From: Pseudomonas putida S13.1.2
Lineage (GTDB): Bacteria; Pseudomonadota; Gammaproteobacteria; Pseudomonadales; Pseudomonadaceae
DNA length: 64,000 nt
Reading direction: 5' to 3'
NCBI RefSeq assembly: GCF_000498395.2
Contig: NZ_CP010979.1
Location: 6,478,001 to 6,542,000 of the forward strand
Under the pieces are notes generated by a model. That model saw only the letters and a program-made list of their open reading frames with translations, did no database searches and was not told where the DNA came from. Within the stretch, counting starts at the first letter, position 1; every line of letters begins with the position of its first letter. Shown one piece after another: positions 57,135 to 64,000 of this stretch. A program made the position numbers and the translations under genes.

Positions 57135-58421
57135 ATGAACCCCACCGGCGTGCAGCAGCAGGTCAGTTCCCCACCTTCGTCCGGGCCTTTCGCCTGGTAC
57201 CGCGACATCGACAAACAGCAACGGCGCACCTTCTGGAGCTGCAAGATCGGCTATGGCCTGGACGGCATGGACACGCAGATGCTCAGTTTTGTCATCCCCA
57301 CGCTGATCATGCTGTGGGGCATCACCACCACCGAAGCCGGGTTGATCCATACCAGCACGCTGATCGCCTCGGCCGTGGGCGGCTGGATCGCCGGTATCCT
57401 TTCCGACCGCATCGGCCGGGTGCGCACCCTGCAATTGACGGTGCTGTGGTTCGCCTTTTTCACCTTCCTGTGCGGCTTTGCCCAGAACTACGAACAGTTG
57501 CTGATCGCCCGGACCCTGATGGGCTTTGGCTTTGGCGGTGAATGGACCGCTGGCGCGGTGCTGATCGGCGAGGTGATCCGCGCCCAGGACCGTGGCAAGG
57601 CGGTGGGCATGGTGCAGTCCGGCTGGGCCATCGGCTGGGGCCTCACGGCGATTCTCTACGCGCTGCTGTTCTCCTGGCTGCCGCCAGAGCAGGCCTGGCG
57701 CGCGCTGTTCCTGCTGGGGCTGGTACCGGCTATCTTCGTGATCTTCGTGCGCCGCCTGGTCAAGGACCCGGAGGTGTACCGCGAAGCCAAGGCGGTGGAA
57801 AGCGCCGAGGCACCTTCGCACTTCTACGAGATCTTCGCCCCGGGCATGCTCTGGACCACCGTTCGGGCGTCGCTGCTGACCACTGGTGCACTGGGTGGCT
57901 ACTACGCCATCACCTCGTGGCTGCCGACCTTCCTCAAGAACGAGCGCGGCCTGAGCGTGCTGGGCACCGGTGGCTACCTGGCCATGGTGATTGTCGGCTC
58001 GTACGTGGGCTATGTGGTCAGCGCGTACCTGTCCGACCTGCTGGGGCGCAAGAAGAACTTCATCCTGTTTGCCGTGGGCTCGTTCGTCATCGTGCTGCTG
58101 TACACGCAGATGCCGGTCAGCGATGGCGTGATGCTGTGGCTGGGCTTCCCGCTGGGCTTCTTCGCCTCGGGTATCTTCAGCGGCATGGGGGCGTTTTTGA
58201 CAGAACTGTTCCCTACGCGCATTCGCGGTTCGGGGCAGGGCTTTTGCTACAACATCGGCAAGGTCATTGCGGCACTGTTCCCGTTGCTGATCGGCATGCT
58301 CGGCCAGAACGTGCCGCTGGGCCTGGGGATCGGCATGTTCTCCGCCGTGTCCTACGGGATTGTGATCGTGGCGGCCTTGAGCCTGCCGGAAACACGCGGC
58401 AAACAGCTGCAGGCGCGGTAA
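57135..58421 (+). CDS. MFS transporter adjacent to 5-oxoprolinase genes
   Basis: 428 residues with about twelve helices. The MFS loop motif is GGWIAGILSDRIGRVRTLQL, and the sialate/aromatic-acid symporter-like region is GFGFGGEWTAGAVLIGEVIR. The second-half loop is YLSDLLGRKKNFILFAVG. ATG 57135 (MNPTGVQQQVSS) is the start. It lies 9 bp before pxpA, which suggests 5-oxoproline (pyroglutamate) or a related acid as substrate. Inferred from context. Confidence 0.88.
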   Translation: MNPTGVQQQVSSPPSSGPFAWYRDIDKQQRRTFWSCKIGYGLDGMDTQMLSFVIPTLIMLWGITTTEAGLIHTSTLIASAVGGWIAGILSDRIGRVRTLQLTVLWFAFFTFLCGFAQNYEQLLIARTLMGFGFGGEWTAGAVLIGEVIRAQDRGKAVGMVQSGWAIGWGLTAILYALLFSWLPPEQAWRALFLLGLVPAIFVIFVRRLVKDPEVYREAKAVESAEAPSHFYEIFAPGMLWTTVRASLLTTGALGGYYAITSWLPTFLKNERGLSVLGTGGYLAMVIVGSYVGYVVSAYLSDLLGRKKNFILFAVGSFVIVLLYTQMPVSDGVMLWLGFPLGFFASGIFSGMGAFLTELFPTRIRGSGQGFCYNIGKVIAALFPLLIGMLGQNVPLGLGIGMFSAVSYGIVIVAALSLPETRGKQLQAR

Positions 58422-58430
58422 GGTAGGCCT

Positions 58431-59210
58431 ATGAACAACAACAAGGGAGACCGCGTGGTGGAACGCCTGCTACTCAATTGCGACATGGGCGAGAGTTTCG
58501 GCAGCTGGCGCATGGGCCTGGACGCCGAGGTAATGCCCTACATCGATTGCGCCAACATCGCCTGTGGCTACCACGCCGGCGACCCCGGCATCATGCGCCG
58601 CACCGTGGCCCTGGCGCTGGAGCATGGGGTAACCATCGGCGCGCACCCGGCCTACCCGGACCTGGTCGGCTTCGGGCGCCGCTCCATGGCCTGCAGCCCC
58701 GAGGAAATCCGCGACCTGCTGCACTACCAGATCGGTGCGCTGGACGGCATCTGCAAAGTGCTGGGTGGCCGCGTGGCTTATGTGAAGCCCCATGGCGCGC
58801 TGTACAACGACATGATGGCCGACCCGCTCAAGCTGCGTACCGTGCTGGAAGCTGTGGCGGCCTACGACAGCAACCTGCCTCTGATGCTGATGGCCACCGC
58901 CGACAACCGCGCCGCCCAGGCCCTGGGCGATGAAATCGGTGTGCCGCTGTGGTTCGAGGCGTTCGCCGACCGCGCCTACACCGCCAGCGGCCATCTGGTG
59001 TCGCGCCGTTTGCCTGGCGCGGTGCATCACGACCCGGCGTTGGTGGTGGAGCAGGCGGTGCGCCTGGCCCGTGGCGATGCGCTGGTGGCGGACGATGGCA
59101 GCGCCCTGCGCCTGCAGGCCAGCACCCTTTGCGTGCATGGCGACAACGACAGTTCGGTGGCGGCGGTGCGGCAGATACGCCAGGCTCTCGACGCCCTGGA
59201 GCCGCAATGA
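58431..59210 (+). CDS. pxpA: 5-oxoprolinase subunit PxpA (LamB/YcsF family)
   Basis: 259 residues. The family motifs are LLLNCDMGESFGSWRMGLDA, DCANIACGYHAGDPGIMRRT, VTIGAHPAYPDLVGFGRR and VAYVKPHGALYNDMMADP. With PxpB and PxpC it forms the prokaryotic ATP-dependent 5-oxoprolinase that opens pyroglutamate to glutamate. Its end overlaps pxpB by four bases (ATGA). ATG 58431 is used; an internal GTG at 58455 (VVERLLLNCDM) is a plausible alternative. Confidence 0.94.
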   Translation: MNNNKGDRVVERLLLNCDMGESFGSWRMGLDAEVMPYIDCANIACGYHAGDPGIMRRTVALALEHGVTIGAHPAYPDLVGFGRRSMACSPEEIRDLLHYQIGALDGICKVLGGRVAYVKPHGALYNDMMADPLKLRTVLEAVAAYDSNLPLMLMATADNRAAQALGDEIGVPLWFEAFADRAYTASGHLVSRRLPGAVHHDPALVVEQAVRLARGDALVADDGSALRLQASTLCVHGDNDSSVAAVRQIRQALDALEPQ

Positions 59211-59893
59211 AAGCGCGTATCGAAGTGGTGGCCATCGACAGCCTGATGGTGCGCCTGTTCGACCGTATCGACGAGGCCAACATGCCGTGGATGCTCGCCG
59301 CCAGCCAGCGCCTGAGCGCCGTGTTCGGCGAGCACCTGCTGGACCTGGTGCCGTCCTACACCACGCTGATGGTGCAGTTCGACCTGCCACCGGGCGAGGC
59401 GAGGGCGCGGATCAACCAGGCGCTGGAGGGTTTGCAGCCAGACACCGGCAGCGGCGGCCGGCGCCACGAGATCCCGGTGTGGTACGACGCCAGCGTCGGC
59501 CCTGAACTGCCTGTGCTGGCAGCCCGCAGCGGCTTGAGTGAAGCCGAGGTTGTGCGCTTGCACAGCGCACGTGATTATCCCGTGTTCGCCCTGGGCTTCG
59601 CCCCCGGTTTCGGTTTCATGGGCCTGGTCGACGAACGCCTGGCCAGCCCGAGGCTGAGCACTCCGCGCAAGCGGGTAGCAGCGGGTAGCGTGGGCATCGC
59701 CGAGCGCCAGACGGCGGCGTATCCGGCGGTATCGCCGGGTGGCTGGAACCTGATCGGGCGCACGCCGGTGCGCCTGTTCGACCGTGAGCGTGACGGCTAC
59801 AGCCTGTTGCAACCCGGCGACCGGGTGCGTTTCGTGCCGGTTTCGCGCACCGAGTTCCTGGCGTTGGGCGGCGATGTGGAGGCACAAGGATGA
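59207..59893 (+). CDS. pxpB: 5-oxoprolinase subunit PxpB
   Basis: 228 residues of the allophanate-hydrolase subunit 1 / KipI fold. The key segment is EIPVWYDASVGPELPVLAA, followed by YPVFALGFAPGFGFMGLVDE, RLSTPRKRVAAGSVGIAERQ and AAYPAVSPGGWNLIGRTPVR. It is translationally coupled at both ends (ATGA overlaps with pxpA and pxpC). Confidence 0.94.
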   Translation: MKARIEVVAIDSLMVRLFDRIDEANMPWMLAASQRLSAVFGEHLLDLVPSYTTLMVQFDLPPGEARARINQALEGLQPDTGSGGRRHEIPVWYDASVGPELPVLAARSGLSEAEVVRLHSARDYPVFALGFAPGFGFMGLVDERLASPRLSTPRKRVAAGSVGIAERQTAAYPAVSPGGWNLIGRTPVRLFDRERDGYSLLQPGDRVRFVPVSRTEFLALGGDVEAQG

Positions 59894-60807
59894 AGCAATT
59901 GAAGATCGAGGCCAGCACGCCGCTGTGCCAGTTGCAGGATGCTGGCCGCTTTGGCGTGCGTCACCTGGGCGTGACCCAGGGCGGCGCGCTGGACTGGGTG
60001 GCCATGCACTGGGCCAACTGGCTGCTGGGCAACCCGTTGGGGGCACCGGTGGTCGAGGTGGCGCTGGGTGGCTTTTGCGTAGTGGCCGAACAGGATTGCG
60101 TGCTGGCCCTGGCCGGTGCCGACCTGGATGCCCGAGTCGATGACCAGCCTGTCGCGCCTTGGCGCAGCTTTGCCCTGGGCAAGGGCCAGCGCTTGACCCT
60201 GAAGCAGCCAAAGCAGGGCGTGCGGGCTTACCTGGCGGCACCGGGCGGGTTTCTGGGCGAAGATGTACTGGGCAGTTGTGCCACGGTGGTACGTGAAGCA
60301 CTGGGTGGCATGGATGGCCAGGGTGCGGCGCTGGCCAAAGGCCAGGCGTTAGCGTTTACCGGTAGCGATGCAACCCTGCGCGAGGTGTCGCCAGCGCTGC
60401 GCCCGCAGTACGCACACAAGCCTGTGCTCGACCTGGTGATGGGCGCACAGATCGGTGATTTCAGCGGTACCAGCCTGTTCGAAGCCTTCAACCGGGAGTG
60501 GACGCTGGACAGTCGGGCTGACCGCATGGGCATCCGCCTGTTGGGGCCGCAGTTGGTCTATCAGGGCGCACCGATGATTTCCGAAGGGATACCGCTGGGG
60601 GCGGTGCAGGTGCCGCCGGATGGGCAGCCGATTGTGCTGCTCAATGATCGGCAGACCATTGGTGGTTATCCGCGGCTGGGGGCGTTGACGCCGTTGGCGC
60701 TGGCGCAACTGGCGCAGTGCATGCCGGGGGCGGTGGTTCGGTTCCGGGCGGTGGTGCAGGATGAGGCCTGGCGGGAGCAGCAGATATATCTGGACCGTTG
60801 GCGGTGA
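59890..60807 (+). CDS. pxpC: 5-oxoprolinase subunit PxpC
   Basis: 305 residues of the allophanate-hydrolase subunit 2 / KipA fold. Motifs are CQLQDAGRFGVRHLGVTQGG, ALDWVAMHWANWLLGNPLGA, and the C-terminal SEGIPLGAVQVPPDGQPIVL, then NDRQTIGGYPRLGALTPL. It completes the 5-oxoprolinase unit; a REP lies just after the stop. Confidence 0.94.
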   Translation: MKQLKIEASTPLCQLQDAGRFGVRHLGVTQGGALDWVAMHWANWLLGNPLGAPVVEVALGGFCVVAEQDCVLALAGADLDARVDDQPVAPWRSFALGKGQRLTLKQPKQGVRAYLAAPGGFLGEDVLGSCATVVREALGGMDGQGAALAKGQALAFTGSDATLREVSPALRPQYAHKPVLDLVMGAQIGDFSGTSLFEAFNREWTLDSRADRMGIRLLGPQLVYQGAPMISEGIPLGAVQVPPDGQPIVLLNDRQTIGGYPRLGALTPLALAQLAQCMPGAVVRFRAVVQDEAWREQQIYLDRWR

Positions 60808-60812
60808 GGCTA

Positions 60813-60910
60813 CCGGCCTCTTCGCGGGTAAACCCGCTCCCACAGGTACAACACAGCCGTTGAGGAATGTGGAGTACCTGTGGGAGCGGGTTTACCCGCG
60901 AAAGGGCCGG
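60813..60910. repeat. REP pair (class A)
   Basis: CGGCCTCTTCGCGGGTAAACCCGCTCCCACAGG and its inverse ending TTTACCCGCGAAAGGGCCGG, between convergent pxpC and the VWA gene. Confidence 0.92.
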
Positions 60911-60921
60911 TACCGGCAACA

Positions 60922-62100
60922 TCACTTGGACAGGTAGCGCATCCCTTCTTCCAACCCCTGCAAGGTCAGCGGGTACATCTTGTCCTCGATCAGGTCCCGC
61001 ACCAGGTGGGTCGAAGCGGTGTAGTCCCAGGCCTGCTTGGGGTACGGGTTGATCCAGATGATCTTCTTGAATTTCTCCATGAAGCGCTGCAGCCACACAT
61101 ACCCGGCCTCTTCGTTCCAGTGCTCCACGCTGCCGCCCGGCTGGGTGATTTCGTAGGGCGCCATGGCCGCATCGCCGACGAACACCACTTTGTAGTCGTC
61201 GCCATACTTGTGCAGCAGGTCGAAGGTGGAATAGCGCTCCGAGGTGCGGCGCAGGTTGTTTTTCCACACCGACTCGTACACGCAGTTGTGGAAGTAGTAG
61301 TACTCCAGGTGCTTGAACTCGGTCTTGCAGGCCGAGAACAGCTCTTCGCAAACCTTGATGTGGGCGTCCATCGAGCCGCCGATGTCGAACAGCAACAGCA
61401 GCTTCACCGTGTTGCGCCGCTCGGGGCGCATCTGGATGTTCAGCAAGCCGGCGTCCCGCGCGGTATGGTCGATGGTGCCGTTGATGTCCAGCTCTTCGGC
61501 GGCGCCTTCACGGGCGAACTTGCGCAGCCGGCGCAGGGCCAGCTTGATGTTGCGCGTACCCAGTTCAACCTGGTCGTCGAGGTTCTTGTACTCGCGCTGG
61601 TCCCACACCTTTACCGCCTTGCCCTGGCGTTTGCCTGCCTCGCCCACGCGGATGCCTTCGGGGTTGAAACCACCCGAGCCGAACGGGCTGGTACCGCCGG
61701 TACCGATCCACTTGTTGCCGCCGGCGTGGCGTTCCTTTTGCTCCTCAAGGCGTTTCTTGAATGCCTCGATCAGCTTGTCCAGGCCACCCAGGGACTGGAT
61801 CTGCGCACGCTCTTCATCCGTGAGCGAACGCTCGAACTCCTTGCGCAGCCAGTCTTCGGGGATCAGCGCCTCGATGTGCCGGTCGAGGTTTTCCAGGCCT
61901 TTGAAGTAGGCCGCAAAGGCCCGGTCGAACTTGTCGAAATGGCGTTCGTCCTTTACCAGGATGGCGCGTGCGAGGTAGTAGAATTCGTCCATGTCGGCGA
62001 ACACCACATGCTTTTGCAGGGCCTGGTGCAGGTCCAGCAACTCGCGGACCGACACCGGCACCTTGGCCGCGCGCATTTCATTGAACAGGTTGAGCAGCAT
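60922..62100 (-). CDS. VWA-domain protein partnered with a MoxR ATPase
   Basis: 392 residues. The N-terminal region is helical (LLNLFNEMRAAKVPVSVREL). A charged middle (GFNPEGIRVGEAGKRQGKAV) precedes the von Willebrand A domain near residue 235, where the MIDAS motif reads LLLFDIGGSMDAHIKVCEEL (DxGxS). The Asp of the third motif is in VVFVGDAAMAPYEI. Cytosolic. It pairs with the MoxR ATPase gene upstream on the same strand, 13 bp away, in the common MoxR-VWA chaperone arrangement. The client protein is unknown. Confidence 0.9.
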   Translation of the reverse strand: MLLNLFNEMRAAKVPVSVRELLDLHQALQKHVVFADMDEFYYLARAILVKDERHFDKFDRAFAAYFKGLENLDRHIEALIPEDWLRKEFERSLTDEERAQIQSLGGLDKLIEAFKKRLEEQKERHAGGNKWIGTGGTSPFGSGGFNPEGIRVGEAGKRQGKAVKVWDQREYKNLDDQVELGTRNIKLALRRLRKFAREGAAEELDINGTIDHTARDAGLLNIQMRPERRNTVKLLLLFDIGGSMDAHIKVCEELFSACKTEFKHLEYYYFHNCVYESVWKNNLRRTSERYSTFDLLHKYGDDYKVVFVGDAAMAPYEITQPGGSVEHWNEEAGYVWLQRFMEKFKKIIWINPYPKQAWDYTASTHLVRDLIEDKMYPLTLQGLEEGMRYLSK

Positions 62101-62113
62101 GGCCCGGCTCCTG

Positions 62114-62959
62114 TCAGCGGTTGCCGCGCCGGCTCATGAAGGCCAGGCGCTCCAGCAGCTGCACGTCTTGCTCGTTTTTTACCAACGCGCCGGCCAGCGG
62201 CGGGATGGCCTTGGTCGGATCGCGCTCGCGCAGTACGGCTTCACCGATGTTGTCGGCCATCAGCAGCTTGAGCCAGTCGACCAGCTCGGAGGTGGACGGT
62301 TTTTTCTTCAGGCCCGGCACCTTGCGCACGTCGAAGAACACATCCAGCGCTTCGCTGACCAGCGACTGGCTGATGTTCGGGTAATGCACGTCGACGATCT
62401 GCTGCAGCGTGGTGCGGTCGGGGAAGGCGATGTAGTGGAAGAAGCAGCGGCGCAGGAAGGCGTCCGGCAGCTCTTTTTCGTTGTTGGAGGTAATGATGAT
62501 GATCGGGCGTTGTTTGGCCTTGATGGTCTCGTCGATTTCGTAGACGTAGAACTCCATCTTGTCCAACTCTTGCAGCAGGTCGTTGGGGAACTCGATGTCG
62601 GCCTTGTCGATTTCGTCGATCAGCAGGATGACCCGCTCATCGGCCTCGAAAGCCTCCCACAGCTTGCCTTTTTTCAGGTAGTTGCGCACATCGTGCACCT
62701 TGTCCACGCCCAGTTGCGAGTCACGCAGGCGGCTGACCGCGTCGTACTCGTACAGGCCCTGGTGGGCCTTGGTGGTGGACTTGATGTGCCAGGTGATCAG
62801 CCGCGCGCCGAACGAGGCCGCCAGCTGTTCGGCGAGCATGGTCTTGCCGGTGCCGGGCTCGCCCTTGACCAGCAGCGGGCGTTCGAGGGTGATGGCCGCG
62901 TTTACCGCCAGTTTCAGGTCGTCTGTGGCGACGTAGTCGCGGGTGCCTTCGAACTTCAT
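62114..62959 (-). CDS. MoxR-family AAA+ ATPase
   Basis: 281 residues. Walker A is LLVKGEPGTGKTMLAEQLAA. Walker B is RVILLIDEIDKADIEFPNDL. Sensor 1 is RPIIIITSNNEKELPDAFLR. ATG 62959 (MKFEGTRDYVATDDLKLAV) is the start, with AGGACAGACCCC upstream; a longer open frame runs into the REP and is not conserved. Works with the VWA partner in maturation of an enzyme or membrane complex. Confidence 0.93.
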   Translation of the reverse strand: MKFEGTRDYVATDDLKLAVNAAITLERPLLVKGEPGTGKTMLAEQLAASFGARLITWHIKSTTKAHQGLYEYDAVSRLRDSQLGVDKVHDVRNYLKKGKLWEAFEADERVILLIDEIDKADIEFPNDLLQELDKMEFYVYEIDETIKAKQRPIIIITSNNEKELPDAFLRRCFFHYIAFPDRTTLQQIVDVHYPNISQSLVSEALDVFFDVRKVPGLKKKPSTSELVDWLKLLMADNIGEAVLRERDPTKAIPPLAGALVKNEQDVQLLERLAFMSRRGNR

Positions 62960-62988
62960 GGGGTCTGTCCTCTGCTGTAAGCCTGTAC

Positions 62989-63084
62989 CGGCCCTTTCGC
63001 GGGTGAACCCGCTCCCACAGAAACCCCATATGGCCAGAGATTTGTGGGGTCCCTGTGGGAGCGGGTTTACCCGCGAATAGGCCG
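62989..63084. repeat. REP pair (class A)
   Basis: CGGCCCTTTCGCGGGTGAACCCGCTCCCACAG and an inverted partner ending TTTACCCGCGAATAGGCCGG. Confidence 0.9.
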
Positions 63085-63188
63085 GCCCAGGCAACACATG
63101 ATTTGATTTGTTACCGACTATAACGCGGGGCCACGCGGCTGCAAACGCAGACCGGGTATTCAGTCCCTGAATGCCCCGTCACGCCGCC

Positions 63189-64000
63189 TCAGTCGGAATC
63201 CGGCGCGCCTCGCTCGTAGCGGGCATTGAACGCCTGGATAAACCCGTTACGCAGGATCTGCAAAAACGCCTCAAAGGCGCTGATATCCTGCTTGCGCACA
63301 CTGCCACTGAGCTCCACCCGGGTGGCGAACTGGTTTTTCGGCTGGTTCTTCAGCACCGTCTCGGTCGCCCCCACCACCGCTTCCCACACCGAGCGGAAGA
63401 AGCCCTTGTCCTTTTCCTCGACGTCCTGTTGCCAGTCGAATACATCGACGTCACGCAGCAGCGGCTTTATGTAGCCGTTAAGCCGACCGTTTTCCGCCTG
63501 CGCCTCGATCACCACGTCCCCATGCCCGGCATTGAAGTCGAATTTGCCATAGGCGCTGGCGAAGTCGTTCAGTTTGCGCAGCTCGATGCCGGTGGCGCGC
63601 AGCCTGAATTCGAAGTCATCGAAATCACTGAACGGGTCGAACGTGGCACGGCTTTCTACCTTCGCATCGCCCGCGATCAGTGCAGTGCCTTCAAAACTCG
63701 CATCGCGACGGCCTTTGGGGTCACGGACATTGGTCAGGTTGCGAATGTTGGCGTTCAGCCGGGTGGCCTTCAGGTCGACCGGTGGCTTGGAGTTGAAGTT
63801 GCGGAACGTCAGCACGCCGTTGTCGATACGCACTTCGTTGAGTGTGATGGGCAGCAGTTTTTCCAGTTGCTGGCGCCAGTCGGTACCCCGGCCGGTCTGC
63901 GACGCCTGCTTGCTGCCACCGTCGACGAAGTTCAGCTCCGGGCGTACGAAGGTCACCTCGGCCACCACGGCCTTGTCGTACCACAGCGAATGCCAGCTCA
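63189..64000 (-). CDS. DUF748-type (AsmA-like) protein, C-terminal part, cut by window end
   Basis: The frame is open to the last base of the window, so only the last ~270 residues are seen. Repeated beta-rich segments typical of the DUF748/AsmA-like group are present: VRPELNFVDGGSKQASQTG, ITLNEVRIDNGVLTFRNFNS, and FEFRLRATGIELRKLNDFAS, then AYGKFDFNAGHGDVVIEAQA. These proteins are large and span the periplasm. The visible end includes a helical tail (FLQILRNGFIQAFNARYE). Confidence 0.85.
   Translation of the reverse strand, partial: SWHSLWYDKAVVAEVTFVRPELNFVDGGSKQASQTGRGTDWRQQLEKLLPITLNEVRIDNGVLTFRNFNSKPPVDLKATRLNANIRNLTNVRDPKGRRDASFEGTALIAGDAKVESRATFDPFSDFDDFEFRLRATGIELRKLNDFASAYGKFDFNAGHGDVVIEAQAENGRLNGYIKPLLRDVDVFDWQQDVEEKDKGFFRSVWEAVVGATETVLKNQPKNQFATRVELSGSVRKQDISAFEAFLQILRNGFIQAFNARYERGAPDSD

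Noticed and set aside
1..64000. CRISPR array or prophage
   Set aside because: No regularly spaced direct repeats with unique spacers were seen, and no capsid, tail, lysis or phage replication genes. The repeats present are REP palindromes and att copies.

Overview
This is a 64-kb chromosomal stretch from a fluorescent pseudomonad of the Pseudomonas putida group. The evidence is the high-GC codon use, the many P. putida-type REP palindromes built on CCCGCTCCCACAGG, and the gene content and order (purC, tRNA-Ser, a FecI/FecR iron-uptake unit, a mqoB-type malate:quinone oxidoreductase, xenA and a hydroxyproline catabolic cluster). I assign the organism by recognition, not by a search.

Layout. 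(1) 1-6.2 kb: purC and tRNA-Ser(CGA). The tRNA 3' half is duplicated at about 5.05 kb, bracketing a compact 4.2-kb island. The island carries a tyrosine integrase, a frameshifted AlpA-like gene, a small protein with four evenly spaced cysteines and two unrecognised AT-richer genes. A HigBA-like toxin-antitoxin pair follows, between two similar terminators. (2) 6.2-9.6 kb: two small Pseudomonas-specific proteins, a solitary AAA ATPase with a palindromic upstream element, a LysE exporter and a YhfL-like lipoprotein. (3) 9.6-13.9 kb: FecI sigma factor, FecR and TonB receptor, with a candidate Fur box. (4) 14.1-17.4 kb: malate:quinone oxidoreductase, an ArsR regulator and divergent xenA. (5) 17.5-25.2 kb: a complete trans-4-hydroxy-L-proline pathway (permease, epimerase, D-hydroxyproline oxidase, deaminase, semialdehyde dehydrogenase, AraC-type regulator). 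(6) 25.2-33.4 kb: LysR, moaB, bestrophin, moaA, a YdeP-type molybdoenzyme, and an Lrp regulator divergent from a trans-sulfuration enzyme.

(7) 33.4-34.6 kb: an IS110-family element sitting exactly inside a REP, whose 5' noncoding end folds into a plausible bridge RNA with guides matching the REP target. (8) 34.7-42.5 kb: DUF465, a frameshifted eptA-like gene, rnd-ycgL-hydroxyacid dehydrogenase, nitroreductase, YcgN and a degenerate peptidase-like secreted protein. (9) 42.7-48.9 kb: GntR, FAD oxidase, MFS transporter, DHDPS-family lyase and aldehyde dehydrogenase. This is a catabolic unit with the same logic as the hydroxyproline cluster but an unknown substrate. (10) 49-54.6 kb: RNA methyltransferase, HNH protein, ptrB and small membrane proteins around a YafJ-type amidotransferase. 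(11) 54.7-55.9 kb: an IS3-family element, again inside a REP but of another class. (12) 56-60.8 kb: LysR, MFS and pxpABC (5-oxoproline use). (13) 60.9-64 kb: VWA protein, MoxR ATPase and a DUF748 protein cut by the window end.

Two single-base frameshifts (alpA-like and eptA-like) are visible. They may be real inactivations or sequencing errors. The strongest leads for new biology are the REP-targeting IS110 bridge RNA, the two-gene cargo of the tRNA-Ser island and the 11-residue-periodic cysteine protein beside it.
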